Of a stretch of DNA of 64,000 nt, positions 16,892 through 25,340 are shown piece after piece (the stretch's first letter is position 1; each line of letters begins with the position of its first letter). Below the pieces are notes generated by a model. The model saw only the letters and a list, made by a program, of their open reading frames with translations, was not told where the DNA came from and searched no databases. The position numbers were made by a program, and so were the translations under genes. Source of the DNA: Sarcina sp. DSM 11001 (GTDB lineage Bacteria; Bacillota; Clostridia; Lachnospirales; Lachnospiraceae); NCBI RefSeq assembly GCF_900101015.1, contig NZ_FNFZ01000004.1, positions 121,749 through 185,748 of the forward strand, given 5' to 3'.

Positions 16892-18037
16892 TTAATCCTT
16901 CTGCTTGTTTTCCGGTGCTTCCTCCAGAATGACGGTACTGCCTGCATTCCGCAGCGCCATGGCCTTTTTGATCTGATCGCGGTAATTCGCTCTGTCGAGC
17001 GGGATCCTTTCCTTTTCCCGCATCGTATCCAACGGGATCTGCTGGCGTCTGAGCGCCTCGAGGAGAAGGTCGATCTGGATCATTACGCCGATAGCCGCGG
17101 CGTTTTTCCCGTAATGGGAAAGGAGCCCGTCATAACGGCCGCCCGAAGCAATGGCTTCGCCGGCGCCGTAAGTATAGCCCTTGAAAACGATTCCGGTATA
17201 GTAACGATATTTGCTCAGAAGAGAGAGGTCATAGCTGATATACTGCGAGAAGCCATAGGCCTCCATATATTCATCCAGTTCCATCAGCCGTTCGATCGAA
17301 GCGCGGGCGGCGGGATGCATGCCCTCGGAGAGAAAATGCTCCAGCTCCTTCCTGGAAGAGACAAAGCGGGTCGCCTTCAGGAAGAGATCCCTGGTCCTGC
17401 GGGAGAAGCCGCGGCTTCTCAGAAGCTCCTCCGCGGCAAAATAGTTTTTCCCCGAAAGAGCGTCACGGAGCTGTATCTCCGTCTGTTCATCGACTCCGGC
17501 TTCCTTGCAGATCCCTTTGAAATAATCCACATTTCCTACGCTGATCTGGAACTGGGTAAGTCCCGCCTGCAGCAGTGAATCGATCAGGAGAGCCAGGATC
17601 TCAGCATCCGCCGAGACGCAAGGGGCATTGATCAGTTCAGCGCCCAGCTGAGTGGACTCACAGAGCCTCCCCCTCAGACTCAGCGCATTGCCGAAAACGC
17701 TCCCGGAATAAGTAAACCGGATCGGGGATTCCTCTTCGGAAAAATACTTGGCGGCGCAGCGGGCCACTGCAGGCGTGAAGTCCGGACGCAGGACAAGGAG
17801 GTTCCCCTCGTTGTCCAGAAGCTTGTACAGTTCCTTCACGGGAGTGGTCCCGACCTCGCTGGAGAAAACATCATAAAACTCAAGCATGGGAGTTTCGATC
17901 TCTTCATAGCCGTAGAGGCCGATCCGGTCGCGGATCTTATTGACGACAAGCTGTTTTTTTGCCATCTCCTCCCCGTAAGTATCCCTCATGCCGTCAGGTG
18001 TATGAAGGAGGTCATTATTAAAATAGGATATTTCCAC
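16892..18037 (-). CDS. hisZ: HisZ, regulatory subunit of ATP phosphoribosyltransferase
   Basis: A 381-residue paralogue of histidyl-tRNA synthetase that lacks aminoacylation function and partners short-form HisG. It starts LHTPDGMRDTYGEEMAKK and has motif 2-like RFTYSGSVFG and the segment GYTYGAGEAIASGGRYDGLL. The start is GTG; AGAGG lies 8 bases upstream. It is the first gene of the his operon, with a promoter overlapped by an inverted repeat about 35 to 60 bp upstream. The C-terminal tail after about 325 is lysine-rich and not conserved. Confidence 0.94.
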   Translation of the reverse strand: MEISYFNNDLLHTPDGMRDTYGEEMAKKQLVVNKIRDRIGLYGYEEIETPMLEFYDVFSSEVGTTPVKELYKLLDNEGNLLVLRPDFTPAVARCAAKYFSEEESPIRFTYSGSVFGNALSLRGRLCESTQLGAELINAPCVSADAEILALLIDSLLQAGLTQFQISVGNVDYFKGICKEAGVDEQTEIQLRDALSGKNYFAAEELLRSRGFSRRTRDLFLKATRFVSSRKELEHFLSEGMHPAARASIERLMELDEYMEAYGFSQYISYDLSLLSKYRYYTGIVFKGYTYGAGEAIASGGRYDGLLSHYGKNAAAIGVMIQIDLLLEALRRQQIPLDTMREKERIPLDRANYRDQIKKAMALRNAGSTVILEEAPENKQKD

Positions 18038-18066
18038 TCTGCCACCTCTGTCTGTACAATTCTATA

Positions 18067-18101
18067 AAGCTTAATAATACATTATTTATTAAGCTTATCA
18101 A
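18067..18101 (-). promoter_or_regulatory. his operon promoter overlapped by an 11-bp perfect inverted repeat
   Basis: On minus, -35 TTGATA (18096-18101), 16-bp spacer, -10 TATTAT (18074-18079). The palindrome AAGCTTAATAA (18067-18077), 8-bp loop, TTATTAAGCTT (18086-18096) spans from the -35 edge across the -10. Such placement suggests a repressor operator controlling hisZ onwards. The regulator is not identified. Confidence 0.65.
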
Positions 18102-18220
18102 TCTTTCTCTATATTTAAATTCCCACGCGGACATATGAATGTTCGCATGTATATTTATACATCTTTTGGCCGATTTATGCAAAGCCGGCCGGTCGATCCG
18201 TGGCATAAAGGGCATAAAGT

Positions 18221-18778
18221 CTATTCTGCCGATTCTTCGTCCTCATTCTGTCGTTCCAGCAGATCTCTGTTGACCATATCCAGATAGGGAACGATGAGCC
18301 CCTGCTGAGAGGGGATGATGTAGGCGGGATCCAGTTCATCCATCCTGAAGCTCTTGCGGCCTCCGCGGACCGCCCTCTCCCAGAAGGGGTAAAAATGGCG
18401 GAAAGGCAGGTAATAGTACTGGTCCTTGTGCGTATAGTAGATGAGGAAAAAGGCAATGCCGTCCTGCTGTTCGAATTCCCGCATAAAACGGACCTGATGC
18501 GGATGGATATTCTGCAGGCTGAAGGTCGTATCCGCGCTTTCCTTGGCGTCAAAGCAGAGCGGGATCCCCTGGACGACTCCTATATAGTCCACTGTACTCT
18601 TCTGATTAAAATAGGCAAGTGTGATATGCCTGGACTCCTTGTCGATCTGTATGGGAGTGATCGGTGTGGGGATCTTCTGGATGAGCGCAAGGCCCTGCTC
18701 TCTGTATTTTTCGTTTGTGCGGTTGATCAGTTCTTCAAACAGCGAACCGCGCAGTCCTCTTGTCTTCCAGGTCGCCAT
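18221..18778 (-). CDS. recU: Holliday junction resolvase RecU
   Basis: A 185-residue resolvase of Gram-positive bacteria that cuts four-way junctions in recombination. The catalytic core is STVDYIGVVQGIPLCFDAKE, with the acidic residues and lysine of the endonuclease fold, followed by HPHQVRFMREFEQQDGIAFF. AGGAGGG precedes the ATG. The start shares its A with the stop of the upstream pseudouridine synthase gene (TAATG), so translation is probably coupled. Confidence 0.93.
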   Translation of the reverse strand: MATWKTRGLRGSLFEELINRTNEKYREQGLALIQKIPTPITPIQIDKESRHITLAYFNQKSTVDYIGVVQGIPLCFDAKESADTTFSLQNIHPHQVRFMREFEQQDGIAFFLIYYTHKDQYYYLPFRHFYPFWERAVRGGRKSFRMDELDPAYIIPSQQGLIVPYLDMVNRDLLERQNEDEESAE

Positions 18779-19833
18779 TACAGCCCTCCTGCCTCGTATC
18801 TGCATAAATCCGTCCACCACTCCGGGGCCGGGGACACAAATTTACGGCCGGCGACCGGGCGCAGGACACCCTGCATTTCGACGCAGTCATCCACCCTGGG
18901 GAAGGTGACAGAGGTGCACCACAAAAGCTGTCCGCCCCGGAAAGAGGACGGAACAGGTGAATGTCCCTGACGGGAAAAACGGGAAAGAAGGCGCCTGTCC
19001 AGAGCCGGATCTCCATAGCGGGGATCTCCGACGATCGGATGTCCGATCGATGCCATATGGACGCGGAGCTGGTGGGAACGCCCTGTGATCAGATCCGCTT
19101 CCGTGAGAGTGGCCAGTCTGCCGGTTTGTATCGGACGATAAACAGTCACAGCCCGCATTCCGCCCCCGTCCGCAGTCCGAACCTGATTTCTGGTCCGGTC
19201 CTTGACGAGTCCGGCATCGATCCTGCCCGGCTTCCCGATCGAACCATGGACAGCCATCGTATAAGTTTTTATGATCTTTCTGTCCCTGATAAGGGCGGAC
19301 AGATCACGGCTTCCCTGCAGGCTCCGGGCACAGAGCAGGATCCCACCCGTGTTTCTGTCAAGCCGGTTGCAGACGGCAGGGGAAAAGTTGCCGGTCTCTC
19401 CTTTTTGCTGCAGGTATCCGCGCAGCCATTCATTCATGGACAGATCAGAGGGCGCAGCCTTCTGAGAGAGGATACCCTTCGGTTTCCGGATGATCAGTAT
19501 ATTCTCATCCTCATAAAGGACCGGAGATGGTCCGAGCAGAGGTGTCAGCCTGTGGTAGGCTGTGTCTGCTTCTTTTTCTCTCTCCCGGTTTTTGGTATCC
19601 ATATGCTCATCCGGAAAAGAGAACTTTGCTATGGTCTCATCCGAGAGAAAGAGCACGACCCTGTCGCCGGTCTCCACTTTCTCGCTCCCGTCCGCCTTTT
19701 TGCCCTGCAGTGTGATATTTTTTTTGCGGAGCATTTTATAGATAAAAGAAGAGGGAGCCAGAGGCAGCCGGCGTCGGAGATATTTGTCCAGGCGCTGTCC
19801 GCGCTCATCCCTGTCAACGAAAAATTCCTGCAT
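18778..19833 (-). CDS. RluA-family pseudouridine synthase with S4 domain
   Basis: A 351-residue RNA-modifying enzyme. The N-terminal S4 RNA-binding domain (about 1-65, RLDKYLRRRLP) precedes the catalytic domain, whose motif AVCNRLDRNTGGILLCA contains the active Asp and is followed by GRSHQLRVHMASIGHPIVGD. It belongs to the RluC/RluD group acting on 23S rRNA, but the exact target uridine cannot be read. GGAGGAAGAG lies before the ATG. It overlaps recU by one base. Confidence 0.9.
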   Translation of the reverse strand: MQEFFVDRDERGQRLDKYLRRRLPLAPSSFIYKMLRKKNITLQGKKADGSEKVETGDRVVLFLSDETIAKFSFPDEHMDTKNREREKEADTAYHRLTPLLGPSPVLYEDENILIIRKPKGILSQKAAPSDLSMNEWLRGYLQQKGETGNFSPAVCNRLDRNTGGILLCARSLQGSRDLSALIRDRKIIKTYTMAVHGSIGKPGRIDAGLVKDRTRNQVRTADGGGMRAVTVYRPIQTGRLATLTEADLITGRSHQLRVHMASIGHPIVGDPRYGDPALDRRLLSRFSRQGHSPVPSSFRGGQLLWCTSVTFPRVDDCVEMQGVLRPVAGRKFVSPAPEWWTDLCRYEAGGL

Positions 19834-19962
19834 GGGCTATTCTCTTCCTCCGGCTGTAAAAGGGAGCAGTTCCCGAATAATCCGGGAAGGGGACAAGGTT
19901 CTTTGAAGTTTCCACAGACCTTCTGAGTTGACCATCTAAGAAACTGTTCCTGCATCCGGAGG

Positions 19963-20679
19963 TCAAAGGGAAACAGAATAGAGCAGCTTCATCACTCTCC
20001 CGTCCTCAGTCCTGTCTGATGTGACGGGTTCTGATGTACCGGCTTCCGATGTACCGGCTTCCGATGTACCGGCTTCCGATGTGCCGGCTTCCGATGTACC
20101 GGCTTCCGATGTGCCGGCTTCCGATGTACCGGCTTCCGATGTGCCGGCTTCCGATGTACCGGCTTCCGATGTACCGGCCAGGGCAGCCAGATCTTCCAGG
20201 GCTTTCCGATAGGGTTCCAGGCTGTCATAGATCCTGACCTCATACCCGGTCAGGCCGTCCTTCTCAAGGATCTGCCGGATGTGATCCTCACACTGCCGGC
20301 AGTTTGTCTGCGGGTTCTCTGTCAGTCCGACGACACGTCCTGCCATCACAGCAGCGTGGCTGAGGGAAAAAGCAGTGTCATAGGCGGTCAGACAGAGGTC
20401 ATAGCCGGACCAGCCCGGCTGAAGTCCCCGGACCGCGTCGACTGCGGTGCGTACAGATTCGGACGCCCCTCTCGCTCTCATCAACATGATCGTCATGACA
20501 ATACTGCGGCCGGCCGGCAGAGCGCCGAGGGCGGCAGCGATCGAGAAAATGTTTTTATTGGTGTGAAAATGACGGAGGGCGGCAAAGTAACAGATAAAGA
20601 CTGCCGCGAGCAGCAGCAGTGACTTGACCGCAGACAGGATCCTCTTTTTTTTCAGATATCCGAAGCTTCCTTTTTCCAT
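19963..20679 (-). CDS. Two-helix membrane protein with ten GTSEA pentapeptide repeats, unknown function
   Basis: About 238 residues, not recognised. The N-terminus is basic (YLKKKR), followed by two membrane segments (SLLLLAAVFICYFAAL and a second over IFSIAAALGALPAG). A central cytoplasmic part contains NCRQCEDH, a CxxC pair. Residues 169-218 are ten GTSEA units encoded by a 15-bp tandem array (20026-20175), then a short C-terminus MKLLYSVSL. The start is uncertain: AGGA is only 3 bases before this ATG, and an ATG 15 bases upstream and another further up lack a better site. It lies between the RluA-type gene and a coiled-coil gene, all on minus. Confidence 0.6.
   Translation of the reverse strand: MEKGSFGYLKKKRILSAVKSLLLLAAVFICYFAALRHFHTNKNIFSIAAALGALPAGRSIVMTIMLMRARGASESVRTAVDAVRGLQPGWSGYDLCLTAYDTAFSLSHAAVMAGRVVGLTENPQTNCRQCEDHIRQILEKDGLTGYEVRIYDSLEPYRKALEDLAALAGTSEAGTSEAGTSEAGTSEAGTSEAGTSEAGTSEAGTSEAGTSEAGTSEPVTSDRTEDGRVMKLLYSVSL
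20026..20175. repeat. 15-bp tandem array, ten units, coding GTSEA
   Basis: Nine units of GGCTTCCGATGTRCC (20041-20175) plus one variant (20026-20040). Only one base varies: the units from 20041 read A, A, G, A, G, A, G, A, A at position 13, so the middle of the array is three copies of a 30-bp dimer. Confidence 0.97.
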
Positions 20680-20741
20680 TTTTCCTGAACCCATCGACGA
20701 CCGATGTAATGTAGGGTTGGGCTGCATCGAAGGCAAAGAGA

Positions 20742-20769
20742 AAGCCCGGCATGGTGCATGTCCGGGCTT
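20742..20769 (-). terminator. Terminator of the coiled-coil gene
   Basis: Stem AAGCCCGG (20742-20749) with CCGGGCTT (20762-20769), followed on minus by CTTTCTCTTTGCC. It lies 55 bp past the stop at 20825. Confidence 0.75.
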
Positions 20770-20824
20770 AAAGATCTGAATAAAGTTCAGCTGCCTTGGC
20801 GCTGGAAATCATTTCCTGAAAAAA

Positions 20825-21433
20825 TCATTCCATGATGGGAGCCTGGTCATACATGTCTTCCCCTGCAGCTTGCTGGGACTGCATGATCTCTTCGTTCTGG
20901 GGAAGAAGCTCTGTGCGGTTCTGACGGATGGTGTCAATATAGGTGCTCAGGCTGCTGTGGAAATTGCCAAAGATCGCGGTCAGTCTCTCGAGGGACTGGG
21001 TGGTGTTGTCCTCCAGCTGACCGAGCATATCGTCCATGTACTGGGAAGCAGAGGATCTGTAGGCATTGGCTTCTACTACCGCCCTGTCCACGATCTCCTG
21101 AGCCTGCTGGGTGGCAAGGCGCACGATCTGGTCGGCCTGCGCATAAGCCTGCTGCATGATCTCGTGTTCACTCACCAGTTCATTGGTCTGTACAGTCGCC
21201 TCATTGATCAGCTCCTCAGCCTTGCGTCTGGCATCCTCCAGGATCGCCTCTTTATTATTGATGATCCTCTGATAATGCTTGATCTCTTCGGGAGTCCTGG
21301 CACGAAGCTCCTCAAGAAGTCCGTCCAGCTCCTCCTTGTCGACGATGATATTCGTCTTTGAAAACTTCTGATAACGGCAACCGTCGATAAAATCTTCGAT
21401 CTGATCAATCTGCTGCTCAATCTTGCTGCTCAT
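20825..21433 (-). CDS. Coiled-coil protein resembling V-type ATPase subunit H / DivIVA-like proteins
   Basis: About 202 residues, almost all helical and charged. The middle (about 70-150) is a long coiled coil rich in Ala, Glu and Gln (EEIKHYQRIINNKEAILEDA, ARRKAEELINEATVQTNELV, ADQIVRLATQQAQEIVDRAV). There are no membrane segments or enzyme motifs. Related proteins next to coaD in Clostridia are annotated as ATPase or cell division initiation protein, but the function is not established. GAGGAG lies 7 bases before the ATG; a start 15 bases upstream has no site. Confidence 0.75.
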   Translation of the reverse strand: MSSKIEQQIDQIEDFIDGCRYQKFSKTNIIVDKEELDGLLEELRARTPEEIKHYQRIINNKEAILEDARRKAEELINEATVQTNELVSEHEIMQQAYAQADQIVRLATQQAQEIVDRAVVEANAYRSSASQYMDDMLGQLEDNTTQSLERLTAIFGNFHSSLSTYIDTIRQNRTELLPQNEEIMQSQQAAGEDMYDQAPIME

Positions 21434-21567
21434 TTTATTTCTCCTCACTCAAAACTAAACATCCCACCCGGCTGTCCTGACGGTCCGCGCTTCCAGGAAA
21501 CCATTTCCTGATAAATCTGAAAACAGAAGAAGGGTACTTAGGCCCCTACCCTGCCGCGGATCTTATC

Positions 21568-22068
21568 TTACGCGTTTTTCTCCTTGCGCAGGCGGATCTT
21601 CTCCCATACCAGTTCCTCCACGTAGGGAGTGACACATTTGGAGATATCTCCTCCGAAAGCGGCGATCTCCTTGACCCCTGAGGAATTCAGATAAGAATAT
21701 TTTGTATTGGTCGTCAGGAAGATAGTATCAAGATCGCCGTTTGAAAGCATCCTGTTTGTCTGTGCCAGCTGCAGTTCATACTCAAAATCGGTTACGGCGC
21801 GGAGTCCCCTGATAGAAACATGACATCCGATCTCCTTCGCGTAGTCGACCATGAGTCCGTAATAGGAGTCCACGCGGACATTAGGTATGTAACTGCATAC
21901 TTTCTGCAACATTCTAACACGTTCATCCACAGAAAACAATGGAGTTTTTGCCCGGTTGTCGAGGACACAGATTATAAGTTCATCGAACATTCTGGCTGCG
22001 CGTTCCACAATATCCAAATGTCCAAGGGTAACGGGGTCAAAGCTTCCCGGATAGATCGCTGATTTCAT
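21568..22068 (-). CDS. coaD: Phosphopantetheine adenylyltransferase CoaD
   Basis: A 166-residue enzyme for the penultimate step of coenzyme A synthesis. [20 protein letters not shown] gives the TxGH-type nucleotidyltransferase motif, with [18 protein letters not shown] and the C-terminal [18 protein letters not shown] also conserved. AGGA lies 8 bases before the ATG. It follows rsmD, the usual arrangement in Firmicutes. Confidence 0.97.
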   Translation of the reverse strand: MKSAIYPGSFDPVTLGHLDIVERAARMFDELIICVLDNRAKTPLFSVDERVRMLQKVCSYIPNVRVDSYYGLMVDYAKEIGCHVSIRGLRAVTDFEYELQLAQTNRMLSNGDLDTIFLTTNTKYSYLNSSGVKEIAAFGGDISKCVTPYVEELVWEKIRLRKEKNA

Positions 22069-22134
22069 ATTCTGTTTCCTGATTCCTTTCCTCCAGATCC
22101 TGTCTAATGCTGCTTTGATAAAGACAGCGGCAGG

Positions 22135-22692
22135 TCACAACAGTTCCTTACGTCGAATAAAAAGATGGCGTTTGCCTCTGTAGTCCTTTTCCCTGTAGAT
22201 CTCCAGCCCGGTCTCCTCCAGGAAGGAGAAGTCTGACTGCAGATCTGTCTCAACAACAATGCATGTGTCCATGGTGATATACGGCTGCGCATCAAGAGCT
22301 ACAAGAATTCTTCTGGCAAGATCCGATTTATAAGGAGGATCCAGGTAGACCAGATCTGCTTCCTTCTCATGGATATGCCTGAGCGCGGCGACCGCGTCCT
22401 GTCTCAGGATGACTGCCTGATCTTCAAACCCTGTCTTATGCAGGTTTTTCTGGATACAGGATACAGCCTCTCTCCCGTTTTCTATGAAATAGGCCTTTTT
22501 GGCGCCACGGCTGATGGCTTCGATCCCGATCGCCCCGCTGCCTGCGCAGATATCCAGAAACACTGATCCGGGAACCTGCATCTGCAGGATATTGAACAAG
22601 GTTTCTTTGATCTTATCTGCTGTAGGGCGGGTATCCAGTCCTTCCGGAGCCACGAGCAAGAGCCTGCGCGCGCTGCCTGCGATCACTCTCAT
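22135..22692 (-). CDS. rsmD: 16S rRNA (guanine966-N2)-methyltransferase RsmD
   Basis: A 185-residue SAM-dependent methyltransferase. MRVIAGSARRLLLVAPEG, the SAM-binding FLDICAGSGAIGIEAISRGA and the catalytic LVYLDPPY (N6/N2-methylase NPPY type) are diagnostic. A start 12 bases upstream (MTVS) is nearly as likely on ribosome-binding grounds, but homologues begin MRVIAG. It lies between the topoisomerase A gene and coaD. Confidence 0.94.
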   Translation of the reverse strand: MRVIAGSARRLLLVAPEGLDTRPTADKIKETLFNILQMQVPGSVFLDICAGSGAIGIEAISRGAKKAYFIENGREAVSCIQKNLHKTGFEDQAVILRQDAVAALRHIHEKEADLVYLDPPYKSDLARRILVALDAQPYITMDTCIVVETDLQSDFSFLEETGLEIYREKDYRGKRHLFIRRKELL

Positions 22693-22888
22693 ACTTACTG
22701 TCATCCTTTCAAGACCTTTAAGCCACCTGTAAAAAACGTGACGCATGCGGGTCTTATTTCAAGCAAAAACTAATTAATCCAAAACATATACTATATATAT
22801 TACTGTTTTCTGTCAAATTATCAATTGAAAAAACTATTTCAAAATCTATTCCATATTCCGGCATTCCATATTTCAGTTTTTAATTCTT

Positions 22889-25207
22889 TTAAAAACGTTT
22901 TGTCCCTTTGCCGTCCCTCTTTGACAGTCTGAGGCGGGAGAGGTCGATCTGGGTGTCGTGCAGGGTAACCACAGTTTTATCTCCCTGGCCCAGGAGCCAG
23001 ACGTTTTCGATCCTGTCGCCCTCGGAAAGCCGGAGCCCCCTCACACCGGCGGCGGCTTTTTTCTGTTCGGGAATATCCTCCACAGGGAAGCGCAGGAAAT
23101 ATCCCTTTTCCGACTGAAGGACTATGGAGACTGCGTCGTCGAGCCGGCCGGCAAAAACGATTGAGTCCCCCTCTGCCAGCTTTGTAGCAGCGACCTTCTT
23201 TTTGATCACGTCAAATTCCGTGCCCGGAACAGCCTTGACCATGCCGTTCCCGGTCACAAAGACCACGCGGCCCAGCCGCAGAGTATCCTGTGAATCAGCA
23301 AACATCACTCTTTCCTTCGATGTGTCACAGCTGCTGATATTATCCACGGGGATTCCCTTGTCCCTCATTCTGCCTGCAGGCAGGTCCATTGCCTTGAGGG
23401 TGTAGAGCTGGCCCTCTTCTGTAAACAGGCAGAGGCGGCTGTCGCTCTTACAGGGTACGCAGAAGGTATAGGACTCCCTTGCTGAGGCTTCGTTGCGGCC
23501 AAAAACAGCAGGATCCATCGTCTTGGCATAACCGAAACGGTCCATGACAAAGATAAGGTCTCTCTGTGCATCCGCCTCCGGAGAGACAAAGACGGCCTCC
23601 TTCCCCTGGATGATCTCCGTTCTGCGGGGCTGTCCGTATTTCTTTTTCAATGCCAGAAGATCTGCCCGGATGACACGGGTCATGGCGCTTTTATTTTCAA
23701 GAATATCCTCGTAGCGGTAGATATTGGTGACTGTCTCCTCATGTTCCTTCATCAGCGCTTCGATCTCAAGGCCGATCAGGCGGTAGAGCCGCATATCGAG
23801 GATGGCGTCCGCCTGCACCTCTGTAAACTGCAGCTGGGCAGCCATTTCCCTGGACATGTCCGATTTGAAGCGGATCCCTTCCGTGTCTCCCTGGACCAGG
23901 CAGCGCTTGGCCATGGCGCGGTCTCTGGATCCGCGGAGGATCTCGATGATCAGGTCGATCACGCCGCAGGCCCGGATCAGGCCCTCCTGGATCTCCCGCT
24001 TTTTCTGTTCTTTTTCCAGCAGATTGGAATACTTTCGGCCTGTGATCTCATACTGAAAGTCGGCGCTGGCCTCCAGGATCCTGCGAAGGCCCATGGTCTC
24101 GGGCCGTCCGTCCAGAATACCGAGCATATTGACCCCAAAAGTATCCTCCAGCCTGGTCTTTTTGTACAGGAGGTTCTTGAAATTTTCGATATCCGTGTCC
24201 CTGCGGAGCTCGATGACGATCCGGATGCCCTCCTTGGAGGACTGATTGGTGATATCGATGATGTCGTTGGTGATCTTGTTTTCCGCCAGGGCGGCGACAT
24301 CCGACAGAAACTTGCCTATGCCTGCTCCCACCATGGTATATGGGATCTCTGTGATGACGAGATTGATATGGCCGTTCCTGCCCTTTTCGGTCTCCACTTT
24401 TCCCCGGATCCGGATCCTGCCCTGGCCGGTCTCGTAGATCGCGGGCAGGTCATCGCGGTTGACGATGATGCCGCCGGTCGGGAAATCAGGCCCCGGCAGG
24501 ATCCTCATCAGGGCTTCATTGCTTATGTCCGCATCATCCAGAAGCGCCAGCAGGGCATCGATGACCTCGGACAGGCTGTGGGGAGGCGTACTGGTCGCCA
24601 TACCGACAGCGATACCCTCAGAGCCGTTGACCAGAAAGTTGGGGAAGCGGACCGGCAGGACGACCGGTTCCTTTTCCGTCTCGTCAAAATTCGGTCCGAA
24701 ATCGGCTACATCCTTGTCCAGGTCGGCGAGAAAGGCCTCTTCGGTGATCTTCTGCAGACGGGCTTCCGTGTAACGCATGGCGGCCGCGCCGTCCCCTTCG
24801 ATATTGCCGAAATTCCCGTGCCCGTCGATCAGGGGCAGTCCCTTTTTAAACTCCTGGGCCATGACCACAAGGGCGTCGTAGATGGAGCTGTCCCCGTGAG
24901 GGTGGTATTTACCCATCGTGTCCCCCACGATGCGGGCGCTCTTTCTGTAGGGACGGTCCGACCGGATCCCCAGCTCGTACATGTCGTAGAGAGTACGGCG
25001 CTGGACGGGCTTTAGCCCGTCGCGGACATCCGGCAGAGCCCTTGATATGATGACGCTCATGGCATAATCGATATAGGCCTTCTGCATCAGCTCTGAATAT
25101 TCCGTGCTGATGATCTGTTCTCCCGCTTCCCCGGTCTGTCCGGCTGTATGGTCAAAAATATGGTCCCGGCTGCTGCCGGAATCCTTATCCTTTTTATTTT
25201 TACTCAT
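22889..25207 (-). CDS. Type IIA topoisomerase A subunit (ParC/GyrA family), without a canonical GyrA box
   Basis: A 772-residue DNA-cleaving subunit. The N-terminal domain has ISRALPDVRDGLKPVQRR, YHPHGDSSIYDALV and the catalytic Tyr region AAAMRYTEARL. The residues equivalent to E. coli GyrA Ser83 and Asp87 are unchanged (DSSIYD), so there is no sign of quinolone resistance. The first C-terminal blade (LIFVMDRFGYAKTMDPAVFG) lacks the QRRGGRG-type GyrA box needed for negative supercoiling, and the last blade has only the degenerate EQKKAAAGVRG. I therefore favour topoisomerase IV (decatenation) over gyrase. It pairs with the B subunit 133 bp upstream. Confidence 0.85.
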   Translation of the reverse strand: MSKNKKDKDSGSSRDHIFDHTAGQTGEAGEQIISTEYSELMQKAYIDYAMSVIISRALPDVRDGLKPVQRRTLYDMYELGIRSDRPYRKSARIVGDTMGKYHPHGDSSIYDALVVMAQEFKKGLPLIDGHGNFGNIEGDGAAAMRYTEARLQKITEEAFLADLDKDVADFGPNFDETEKEPVVLPVRFPNFLVNGSEGIAVGMATSTPPHSLSEVIDALLALLDDADISNEALMRILPGPDFPTGGIIVNRDDLPAIYETGQGRIRIRGKVETEKGRNGHINLVITEIPYTMVGAGIGKFLSDVAALAENKITNDIIDITNQSSKEGIRIVIELRRDTDIENFKNLLYKKTRLEDTFGVNMLGILDGRPETMGLRRILEASADFQYEITGRKYSNLLEKEQKKREIQEGLIRACGVIDLIIEILRGSRDRAMAKRCLVQGDTEGIRFKSDMSREMAAQLQFTEVQADAILDMRLYRLIGLEIEALMKEHEETVTNIYRYEDILENKSAMTRVIRADLLALKKKYGQPRRTEIIQGKEAVFVSPEADAQRDLIFVMDRFGYAKTMDPAVFGRNEASARESYTFCVPCKSDSRLCLFTEEGQLYTLKAMDLPAGRMRDKGIPVDNISSCDTSKERVMFADSQDTLRLGRVVFVTGNGMVKAVPGTEFDVIKKKVAATKLAEGDSIVFAGRLDDAVSIVLQSEKGYFLRFPVEDIPEQKKAAAGVRGLRLSEGDRIENVWLLGQGDKTVVTLHDTQIDLSRLRLSKRDGKGTKRF

Positions 25208-25340
25208 TTGTCATTCCTGTATCTGTTCTTCATCGCGCAGTACTGTTGCTTCTACCTCAGGAACGCTTACAAAAAAGGGATATCCGCCTGTTTCATCGCG
25301 CATACCTGTGATCGCAGTCAGTAAAGGCTTTCAGGCCTGT

